From an uncultured Gemmatimonadaceae bacterium (GTDB lineage: Bacteria; Gemmatimonadota; Gemmatimonadetes; Gemmatimonadales; Gemmatimonadaceae), in NCBI GenBank assembly GCA_955652635.1, contig CATPBN010000084.1, forward strand, positions 1-9,065: a stretch of 9,065 bases of DNA, given 5' to 3'. Numbering within the stretch: the first letter of the stretch is position 1; every line of letters begins with the position of its first letter. The position numbers were made by a program, and so were the translations under genes. Shown one piece after another: positions 1-5,397 of the stretch. The notes below the pieces were generated by a model that was not told the origin of the DNA, did not search any database, and saw only the letters and a list, made by a program, of their open reading frames with translations.

Positions 1-507
1 GAATGTCGTGGGTTCGTCGAGAACGATGGTTGAAGCTCTTTGTGCGAGGGCGCGGGCAATGCGCACCCGCTGCCATTCTCCACCGGAGAGCGCATCTGTG
101 TCGCGAGCCGCGAGGGCTGACACTCCGGCTTGCTCCAACGCCGTGCTGACCGCTGTCTCATCGGCCGCGGTAGGTGCGCGCCAAAGTCCAAGGTGCGGAT
201 AGCGACCGAGGGCGACGTACTCGCGCACTTGAGTGGGAAAGGCAGCTTCTTCGCGCTGCGGGACGACGGCGACACGGCGGGCTAGCTCTGTGAGCGACCA
301 TGTTCTCACGTCGGTGCCCCCCACCGCCACCGATCCGCGCAGGACATCCGCGCGACGCAGCAGCGCCCTGACGATGGAACTCTTCCCCGATCCGTTGGGG
401 CCGGCCAATGCCGTCAGCTTGCCAGCATCGGCGACAAAGCTCACGCCATCGACGGCGTTCCTGCCCGCACGGGGATACGTGACGACGAGATCGGAGACCG
501 TAATCAC
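1..507 (-). CDS. Corrinoid ABC transporter ATP-binding protein (BtuD-like), partial
   Basis: This is the ATPase subunit of an ABC importer of the iron-siderophore/vitamin B12 (FecE/BtuD) type, which hydrolyses ATP on the cytoplasmic face to drive uptake. The 169 visible residues show a Walker A motif GPNGSGKS (residues 36-43), the Q-loop glutamine at 84 in VVPQRE, the ABC signature LSGGE (140-144) followed by WQRVRIARAL, and a Walker B motif ending LDEPT (163-167). The D-loop, H-loop and C-terminus lie beyond position 1, so the gene is cut by the window edge and shows no sign of being broken. The GTG start shares the four bases GTGA with the permease stop, which indicates translational coupling in a binding protein-permease-ATPase operon. 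Corrinoid specificity is inferred from the riboswitch heading the operon; sequence alone would also allow a siderophore or heme system. Confidence 0.95.
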   Translation of the reverse strand, partial: MITVSDLVVTYPRAGRNAVDGVSFVADAGKLTALAGPNGSGKSSIVRALLRRADVLRGSVAVGGTDVRTWSLTELARRVAVVPQREEAAFPTQVREYVALGRYPHLGLWRAPTAADETAVSTALEQAGVSALAARDTDALSGGEWQRVRIARALAQRASTIVLDEPTTF

Positions 508-1493
508 GCCGTGCGTCTCAACTGGACAAGAAAGAACGGCACGCCGAGTAGCGCGGTGATCGCTCCGAGAGGGAGCTCGGTTGGCGGTGCGACAGTGCGA
601 GCCGCAAGATCGGCGGCAACCACGAGCGTTGCTCCGATAAGCGCAGCCGCGAGAACGAGTGGACGATGTGAGCGAAGACCCATGCGACGCGCGATGTGTG
701 GAACAACGAGGCCAACGAACCCAACGAGGCCGGCAGCTGCTACGGTAGCCGCGGCCAAAAGTGCAGCGATCAGGAACACGCGGCGCCCGGATCGTTCAGC
801 ATTGACGCCGAGCGATGCTGCGGTTTCTTCGCCGAGTGATAGGACATCGATTTCCCTTGCCCAGTAGATGAGCGCTCCTCCCGCAGCGACGATGCTTGCT
901 GCGAGCCAACCGACGCGCCGCCAGTTCGCGTCAGCGGCGGATCCCATCATCCAGAAGAGCGCACCGCGTATGGTGTTGGGCTCCGCACTGGCAAGCGCGA
1001 CCATGATCGCCGCGTTGGCAAACGCGCCGACGATCACACCAGCGATGAGGAGCGTGCGAAGATCTGCTCTCGCTCCGCGCGCACCGACCCGACTCACGGC
1101 AAGCGCGACCAGCACCGCGGCGACCGAGCCAACGAATGCCGCCATAGTGACGACGAAATCGCCGGTGAATCCGAGCGCAAACACTATCACCGCCCCGACA
1201 GCCGCACCGCCGGATACGCCCAGCAGATACGGCTCGGCGAGCGGGTTGCGCAGCGATCCCTGGAGCGCCGCACCGCTGGCTCCGAGCCCGGCGCCGACGA
1301 GCGCGCCGAGCATCACGCGTGGTAGTCGCAAATCGCGTACGATGGCGACGACGGTGGGATCGCCGCGACCACCCAACGCTTCGAACACCGCCGCCAGCGG
1401 AACCGACACAGCCCCACGAGCGACCGCGAGCGCCGCGATCGCGAACAGGATCGCAACCAGGAGCAGCCAGTACCATCCCCTGAAGCGCGTCAA
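504..1493 (-). CDS. FecCD/BtuC-family ABC transporter permease
   Basis: This is the integral membrane subunit of the corrinoid/siderophore importer, expected to form a homodimeric channel that receives substrate from the lipoprotein encoded just upstream. From the TTG at 1493 it is 329 residues long, normal for the family, and strongly hydrophobic throughout. Family hallmarks include LRLPRVMLGALVGAGL followed by an SGAALQGSLRNPLAEPYLLG stretch near residues 55-95, GFVGLVVPHIARR in the second half (the coupling region facing the ATPase), and PPTELPLGAITALLGVPFF close to the C-terminus. An open frame continues upstream to an ATG at 1625, but that would add 44 polar, Arg/Pro-rich residues lying inside the binding-protein gene. 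The TTG overlaps the upstream stop as TTGA and leaves only a short cytoplasmic tail before the first helix, so I prefer it. No clear Shine-Dalgarno precedes it, so translation probably depends on termination of the previous gene. Confidence 0.93.
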   Translation of the reverse strand: MTRFRGWYWLLLVAILFAIAALAVARGAVSVPLAAVFEALGGRGDPTVVAIVRDLRLPRVMLGALVGAGLGASGAALQGSLRNPLAEPYLLGVSGGAAVGAVIVFALGFTGDFVVTMAAFVGSVAAVLVALAVSRVGARGARADLRTLLIAGVIVGAFANAAIMVALASAEPNTIRGALFWMMGSAADANWRRVGWLAASIVAAGGALIYWAREIDVLSLGEETAASLGVNAERSGRRVFLIAALLAAATVAAAGLVGFVGLVVPHIARRMGLRSHRPLVLAAALIGATLVVAADLAARTVAPPTELPLGAITALLGVPFFLVQLRRTA

Positions 1494-2380
1494 CGTAGCG
1501 TGCCGGGGTGGAGGAGGTTGGCCAGGGAGACTGCAGCTTCGCCGAGTCTCACCGACGGCCGCGCGACAAGCAGCGTGTCCACCACGAAGATTCTGTTGTC
1601 GCGCACCGCGCGGACTATTCGCCACCGTGAATCGGACTCTATCCGGGTTTTTCCGATCGGGCCCGCCAGAATGAAGTCCGGGTTTCTGCGCGAAATGTCT
1701 TCGAGCGAAACTTGTGCGGACGGCCCAGCGATGTCGGCGTACACATTTTTTCCGCCGGCGATATCCACCAGCTCGTTCATGAAGCTGCCGGCTCCGATCG
1801 TGATCACTGGCGCATCCCAGATCTGCCAGAAGACACTTGGCCGCGATAGCTTCGCCGTCGCATTGCGAACGCTGTCGAGCGTTCGATATACGGAATCAAT
1901 TACTGTTCTCGCTCGAGTAGAGTCGCGCAGTATCGCTCCCAACAAGAGAACAGTCCGCCTGAAATCGGAGATGTGATCCACTTTGAGAGAGAGAGTGTTC
2001 ACTCCGGCGGCCCGAAGACGGACCGCCGCGGGCCGATTGTCCCGACTCGCGTACAGAATGACGAGGTCGGGATGCGAAGCGAGCACCGCTTCGACGTTCG
2101 GTTGAATCCCGTCGCCGAGCGGGGGAATCAGCTTCGCCGAATCGGGCCACAGGTCGTACTTCGTCCGACCGACGAGCCGCGTACCGGCGCCCAACGTGAA
2201 CAGGATCTCTGTCGTCGCCGGATTGAGGGAGACGATGCGTGTCGGGGGGTTCCCTGCGCGGACAGGATCACCGAAGTCGTCGCTCGCCTCGAGGGACGGA
2301 GCACGTGAATCGCCGCACGCGGCGACGGCGAGCGCGAGGGCGATACAGACTGATCGGTGGCTCAATAGCAAAACGGACAC
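1490..2380 (-). CDS. Corrinoid-binding lipoprotein of ABC importer (BtuF-like)
   Basis: This is a substrate-binding protein of the BtuF/FepB class (periplasmic-binding superfamily, helical-backbone type), which captures a corrinoid outside the inner membrane and delivers it to the permease. The N-terminus is a lipoprotein signal peptide: a hydrophobic run IALALAV followed by the lipobox VAAC, giving lipidated Cys22. The mature part begins with the family pattern RIVSLNPATTEILFTLGAG and continues with VGRTKYDLWP, PNVEAVLASHPDLVI and, in the C-terminal lobe, GSFMNELVDIAGGKNVY. The length is typical. The annotated GTG at 2380 overlaps the best Shine-Dalgarno (AGGAG at 2384-2380). An in-frame TTG at 2371 lies 8 bases after it and is therefore the more likely true start, giving a 293-residue protein with Cys19. 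The cobalamin riboswitch directly upstream supports corrinoid as ligand over ferric siderophore. Confidence 0.93.
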   Translation of the reverse strand: MSVLLLSHRSVCIALALAVAACGDSRAPSLEASDDFGDPVRAGNPPTRIVSLNPATTEILFTLGAGTRLVGRTKYDLWPDSAKLIPPLGDGIQPNVEAVLASHPDLVILYASRDNRPAAVRLRAAGVNTLSLKVDHISDFRRTVLLLGAILRDSTRARTVIDSVYRTLDSVRNATAKLSRPSVFWQIWDAPVITIGAGSFMNELVDIAGGKNVYADIAGPSAQVSLEDISRRNPDFILAGPIGKTRIESDSRWRIVRAVRDNRIFVVDTLLVARPSVRLGEAAVSLANLLHPGTLR

Positions 2381-2384
2381 TCCT
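2369..2384 (-). promoter_or_regulatory. Shine-Dalgarno deciding the start of the BtuF-like gene
   Basis: The transcript reads AGGAG at 2384-2380, then 8 bases, then TTG at 2371-2369. The GTG at 2380-2378 begins inside this AGGAG, leaving no spacing for ribosome binding. The TTG codon, in the same frame three codons later, therefore fits the ribosome-binding geometry better. This is a reading of the sequence; only N-terminal mapping would settle it. Confidence 0.6.
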
Positions 2385-2394
2385 CTTTAGAGGA
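2380..2394 (-). promoter_or_regulatory. Hairpin covering the ribosome-binding site of the BtuF-like gene
   Basis: The transcript contains TCCTC-TAAA-GAGGA (2394-2381), a perfect 5-bp stem with a 4-base loop. Its 3' arm is the Shine-Dalgarno GAGGA itself, so when folded the ribosome-binding site is hidden. The hairpin lies at the end of the cobalamin riboswitch leader and is a plausible part of the expression platform. No long U-run follows any strong stem in the leader, which favours control of translation over premature termination. Confidence 0.55.
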
Positions 2395-2442
2395 ATGCCC
2401 GCAACGAGCACGCGCCAAAAAGACGCCTGACCGCCACCAGCA

Positions 2443-2454
2443 CCTCCCCCGAGG
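2443..2454 (-). promoter_or_regulatory. Candidate P13/L13 kissing-loop hairpin of the riboswitch
   Basis: Fourteen bases 3' of the closing stem, the transcript forms CCTC-GGGG-GAGG, a 4-bp stem with a GGGG loop. The aptamer's L5 region carries a CCCC run at 2577-2574 in the segment GCGGCCCCGCC. In known class I cobalamin riboswitches, ligand binding is reported by an L5-L13 kissing interaction, and this hairpin has the right position and complementarity. The stem and runs are seen; the tertiary pairing is inferred. Confidence 0.5.
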
Positions 2455-2468
2455 TTCTGCGAAAGTGG

Positions 2469-2618
2469 CGCGGACGAAAGTCGTCTCCTGGCTTCGGGCC
2501 GCTGGACTCACCTTCCCGACCGCTCCAGCGGTCAGTGGCATTTCGAGTCTGCGTTCGTGCCCGTTACAGTGGCGGGGCCGCACCGGCGTCACACCGGTTT
2601 CCGTGGCTCCCGTCCGCG
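2469..2618 (-). ncRNA. Cobalamin (adenosylcobalamin-type) riboswitch aptamer
   Basis: This leader RNA senses cobalamin and would repress the downstream corrinoid importer when B12 is plentiful. Conserved elements appear in the correct order on the minus strand: a GGAAACCGGTG segment with an ACCGG/CCGGT stem (2598-2594 with 2586-2582), GCGGCCCCGCCACTGTAAC (about 2581-2563), GCCACTG (2539-2533), the P6-like hairpin ACCGC-TGGA-GCGGT (2532-2519), CGGGAAGG (about 2518-2511), and the B12 box GCCAGGAGAC (2492-2483). The ends were set by a perfect 8-bp closing stem, CGCGGACG (2618-2611) with CGTCCGCG (2476-2469). At about 150 bases it is on the short side for the class. Its 5' edge is only 18 bases after the stop of the preceding gene, and no convincing promoter is visible there. 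Confidence 0.93.
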
Positions 2619-2636
2619 ATCGATTGTCTGGCGAAA

Positions 2637-3596
2637 CTATCTACGGCGAAGCGCCTGCGCAAGCGCGACAACCATCGTGCCGCCGATCAGCAGCGTAATC
2701 GCAACCATGTATCGTGGATCGATGGCCCTGTCGCTCGGAGGCGGCGGAAGATCGATAACCGCCACCGCGTTTCGAGGCATGTCCGATGCGAGGAAACGTC
2801 GAAAGTTGCGACCTTCAACTGTCACCGGGTCTACCTCACGCACATGCGGACCGGTGACGCTGCCGACCAATAACTCTATCATCATATCGTAAATCCCAGT
2901 ATCATTATAAAAAAAAAGTTTCAGCGGAAATGATTTCGCGCTCAGCGAATACGAGAACGAGAGCTGCTTGATGCCGGGCGCGATCGGCGCGTAAACGCTC
3001 ACAACCCCCCGCGTATAGGAAACGGCACTTGCAGGGATGTCGCCCTGACCCACCCGAAAATTCGAAACGCCCGCCGGCAGGTGTGTCTGCCACGTCGCAT
3101 CCTTTGGCGTGTCGGTCGGAGCGATGCGGGTGACGGAAGAGTCGTTGGAGAGATCGTAGACCTCCACGACCGATCGCAACCCGTTGGCATCCACCGCCGA
3201 CACGACGACGTGGTGCCCGCGCAGAGTGGTGGGCACGGTATGCGATGTCGTATCGAAAACCGTCACTTCCCCGTCGTCGCCCGCGACCTTCCCCTCGGCG
3301 AGCGGGGGCGTGAAGTACGCAATCCCGTCGTAGGAGGCGGATACGAAATAGATCGCGTCCTCGCTGCCCGTCCGCACGTACTTGAACGCGTAGCGGCCTC
3401 GCGGGTCTGACCTGACTGAATCGAGCGGACCCGCGCGATCCGGCCCTACGCGGTGGAGAACGACCCACACGCCGCTTACCGGATTCATGCTCCGCGTGCC
3501 GGGCCGAACGATACGCCCGGATACTTGCTGCTGCGCGGCAGGAAGAGCGGCCTGCAGAAAGAGCAGGACCGCTAGCTTACATATTGAACTTCCCAA
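2637..3596 (-). CDS. Secreted, C-terminally membrane-anchored protein with a carboxypeptidase-regulatory-like domain; function unknown
   Basis: I do not recognise a specific function. From the TTG at 3596 the product has 319 residues: a signal peptide (hydrophobic LAVLLFLQAALPA, probable cleavage after residue 20 or 21), then a region at about 24-100 that reads like a carboxypeptidase-regulatory/transthyretin-like beta fold (VSGRIVRPGT, VSGVWVVLHRV, SDPRGRYAFKYV). A long beta-rich part follows, then a single transmembrane helix at about 296-315 with an RRR cytoplasmic end. The bulk should therefore face the periplasm, held by the C-terminal helix. The start overlaps the DUF151 gene by 20 bases and has no strong Shine-Dalgarno, so the precise start is uncertain. 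Around 2870-2945 the gene turns AT-rich and contains a T9 run within codons 227-230. The cobalamin riboswitch begins 18 bases after its stop. Confidence 0.8.
   Translation of the reverse strand: MGSSICKLAVLLFLQAALPAAQQQVSGRIVRPGTRSMNPVSGVWVVLHRVGPDRAGPLDSVRSDPRGRYAFKYVRTGSEDAIYFVSASYDGIAYFTPPLAEGKVAGDDGEVTVFDTTSHTVPTTLRGHHVVVSAVDANGLRSVVEVYDLSNDSSVTRIAPTDTPKDATWQTHLPAGVSNFRVGQGDIPASAVSYTRGVVSVYAPIAPGIKQLSFSYSLSAKSFPLKLFFYNDTGIYDMMIELLVGSVTGPHVREVDPVTVEGRNFRRFLASDMPRNAVAVIDLPPPPSDRAIDPRYMVAITLLIGGTMVVALAQALRRR
2904..2917 (-). repeat. T9 homopolymer plus TATAAT in the anchored-protein gene
   Basis: The coding strand has nine consecutive T (2917-2909), the last of which begins TATAAT (2909-2904), inside codons for Leu227-Phe-Phe-Tyr-Asn. 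This is the only such tract in a GC-rich window. It could cause polymerase slippage, or the TATAAT could act as a -10 element, but no good -35 hexamer is seen 16-18 bases upstream. Confidence 0.5.
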
Positions 3597-4092
3597 AATC
3601 TTCGGGCCGCATGTTCTCGAGATACTCTTTCAGCTGCTCCGCGGACATTTCGTCGGAAGGCTCGGCGAGCGTCTCCGGCGGGGTTTGCCCCTCCTCGAGG
3701 AGTAGCGCGGTGAGGAGGGTTTCCTGGGCGAAGATCGGCGCCTCGAATCTCAGCGCGATTGCAATGCTGTCGGAAGGACGAGCGTCGATGTGGACTGCGC
3801 CGGAGCTGCGCGCAATGTGCAGCTCCGCGTAGAACGTCCGATTCTCGACTTTGGTGATGTGCACACGCCTGAGCGTACCACCCAGCCCGATGATGAGGTT
3901 CTTGCAGAGATCGTGAGTGAGCGGGCGCTCGCGCTTGAGCTTGTTCATCTCGATCACGATCGACTCGGCCTCGGGCTGACCGATCCAGATCGGCAGCAGG
4001 CGCGCTCCGCCCTTCTCCTGAAGTATCACCACATAGGAGTTGGTCGACCTGTCGAGACCCAGGCGCATGACTTCGACTTCTACGAGCTGCAT
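3577..4092 (-). CDS. Bifunctional nuclease family protein (DUF151/BFN domain)
   Basis: This is a cytoplasmic protein of the DUF151 family, named bifunctional nuclease from plant members reported to cut both RNA and DNA; the role of bacterial members is poorly known. The domain covers about residues 1-135 of 171: the start VEVEVMRLGLDRSTNSYVVIL, the conserved LPIWIGQPEAESI, PLTHDLCKNLI, the beta-rich TFYAELHI, and the signature IDARPSDSIAIALR near residues 103-116. The acidic C-terminal extension, ending EQLKEYLENMRPEDFGKF, is also common in the family. The ATG at 4092 matches the family's usual N-terminus but has no obvious Shine-Dalgarno; the bases before it are AT-rich. The gene begins 24 bases after the metK terminator and overlaps the next gene by 20 bases. 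Confidence 0.93.
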   Translation of the reverse strand: MQLVEVEVMRLGLDRSTNSYVVILQEKGGARLLPIWIGQPEAESIVIEMNKLKRERPLTHDLCKNLIIGLGGTLRRVHITKVENRTFYAELHIARSSGAVHIDARPSDSIAIALRFEAPIFAQETLLTALLLEEGQTPPETLAEPSDEMSAEQLKEYLENMRPEDFGKFNM

Positions 4093-4116
4093 GAATTCAA
4101 ATTAACGTGATGGGCG

Positions 4117-4151
4117 GAAAACAGAAAAGCTGACCGAGGAGCGGCCAGCTT
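4117..4151 (-). terminator. Intrinsic terminator downstream of metK
   Basis: The transcript forms AAGCTGGCCG-CTCCT-CGGTCAGCTT (4151-4127), a 10-bp stem with one G-U pair and a 5-base loop, followed by TTCTGTTTT. It sits 26 bases after the metK stop codon. The T-rich tail is present only on the minus-strand side, so it acts on transcripts from metK and not the reverse. Confidence 0.87.
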
Positions 4152-4177
4152 CTCATACACCTCCATCGCTCCGCGGG

Positions 4178-5344
4178 CTACTTGCCGCGGACTGCCCTCT
4201 TGAGATCGGCGACTCGATCGAGCCGTTCCCACGTGAAAAGAGTGCCCTTTCCGTTCTTCTTCGGCGCTCGGCCAAAATGACCGTACGAGGAGGTTGGACT
4301 ATAGATCGGCTTTCTCAGGTCGAGCGCGTTGATGATGCCCTTTGGCGTGAGATCGAATACCTCGAGGACGGCCTTCATGATCGCCGTTTCCGGGACCGTG
4401 TTGGTACCAAACGTGTCCACGTTGACGGATACCGGGTCAGCCACGCCTATCGCGTACGCCAACTGCACTTCGCAGCGACGTGCGAGCTTCGCGCCGACGA
4501 TGTTCTTGGCGACCCACCTCGCCGCATAGCACGCGGAGCGATCCACTTTCGAGGGATCCTTGCCGCTGAAGGCGCCGCCGCCGTGACGGCCCATTCCGCC
4601 GTAGGTGTCGACGATGATCTTGCGGCCGGTGAGTCCGGCGTCCCCTTGAGGGCCCCCGATGACAAAGCGTCCGGTGGGATTGATGTGGAATTTGATCGTC
4701 TTGTCGCGAAGCTCCTTCGGGATGACGGGCTCGATGACTTCGGAGATGATCGCCTCGCGAAGCTTCTTCGTCGAGATGTCTTCGGAGTGCTGGGTCGAGA
4801 CGACCACGGTCTCAACACCGATTGGGAGGTAATCCTCGTAGAGAACCGTGACTTGTGCTTTGCCGTCGGGGCGCACCCAGCTTCCTTCCTTGGATCTGCG
4901 GAATGCCGCGAGCCGCTCAGTCAGCCGATGTGCCAGCTGAATCGGCATCGGCATCAGCTCTTCCGTCTCATCTGTCGCGTAGCCGAACATCATCCCCTGA
5001 TCGCCCGCGCCACCATGGTCCACGCCCTGCGCGATGTCGGGGGACTGCTTGTCGATGGTGCTGATGACCGCGCACGTTTTGCAGTCGAAGCCCATGCCAG
5101 CGTCGTTGTAACCGATCCGCTCGATCGTCGAGCGCACGATCTCGGGAACGTTTACGTATGTCTTGGTGGTGATCTCACCCGCGACGCAGGCGAGGCCGGT
5201 TGTTACGAGTGTCTCACAGGCTACGCGAGCCTGGGGATCGTCAGTGAGTATTGCGTCAAGGATGGCGTCCGAGATCGCGTCCGCGACCTTGTCGGGATGA
5301 CCTTCGGTGACGGATTCGGATGTGAAGAGATGTCGATCGAGCAC
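4178..5344 (-). CDS. metK: S-adenosylmethionine synthetase
   Basis: MetK makes S-adenosylmethionine, the cell's main methyl donor, from methionine and ATP, releasing phosphate and pyrophosphate. The cytosolic protein has 388 residues, close to the 384 of E. coli MetK, and shows all the hallmarks: FTSESVTEGHPDK (residues 7-19, with the catalytic His16), the hexapeptide GAGDQG (112-117) followed by MMFGYA, GRFVIGGPQGDAGLTGRKI (225-243) and the P-loop-like GGGAFSGKDPSKVDRS (255-270). The GTG start has a well-placed AGAGGA 5 bases upstream. The gene follows ptsI by 53 bases, too little for a SAM riboswitch and none is seen, so co-transcription with the PTS genes is likely. A strong terminator closes the unit. 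Confidence 0.98.
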   Translation of the reverse strand: MLDRHLFTSESVTEGHPDKVADAISDAILDAILTDDPQARVACETLVTTGLACVAGEITTKTYVNVPEIVRSTIERIGYNDAGMGFDCKTCAVISTIDKQSPDIAQGVDHGGAGDQGMMFGYATDETEELMPMPIQLAHRLTERLAAFRRSKEGSWVRPDGKAQVTVLYEDYLPIGVETVVVSTQHSEDISTKKLREAIISEVIEPVIPKELRDKTIKFHINPTGRFVIGGPQGDAGLTGRKIIVDTYGGMGRHGGGAFSGKDPSKVDRSACYAARWVAKNIVGAKLARRCEVQLAYAIGVADPVSVNVDTFGTNTVPETAIMKAVLEVFDLTPKGIINALDLRKPIYSPTSSYGHFGRAPKKNGKGTLFTWERLDRVADLKRAVRGK

Positions 5345-5349
5345 GAAAT

Positions 5350-5361
5350 TCCTCTGGAGGA
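5350..5361 (-). promoter_or_regulatory. Palindromic ribosome-binding site of metK
   Basis: The transcript reads TCCTCCAGAGGA immediately before the metK start, with AGAGGA (5355-5350) serving as the Shine-Dalgarno 5 bases from the GTG. The preceding TCCT can fold back onto AGGA. The stem is short (about 4 bp) and may be weak. It resembles the arrangement before the BtuF-like gene, but no sensing element is attached to it here. Confidence 0.45.
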
Positions 5362-5397
5362 TATGAGGATGATCGGTGGCAACGGTCGCGCGCCGTA

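Noticed and set aside
1494..1625. A 44-residue N-terminal extension of the permease, from an ATG at 1625
   Set aside because: It overlaps the binding-protein coding region in another frame and is polar and Arg/Pro-rich. The TTG at 1493 overlaps the upstream stop and gives the family-typical length.
868..1674. A 268-codon plus-strand open frame
   Set aside because: It is antisense to the BtuC-like permease. The Ala/Thr/Ser/Pro-rich composition mirrors the hydrophobic helices read backwards, and there are no motifs.
4127..4151. A bidirectional terminator
   Set aside because: The plus-strand side of the stem is followed by TCTCATAC with no T-run, and no plus-strand gene ends there.
5345..5397. 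A SAM riboswitch before metK
   Set aside because: The 53-base gap is too short for the common SAM classes, and no matching core is visible.
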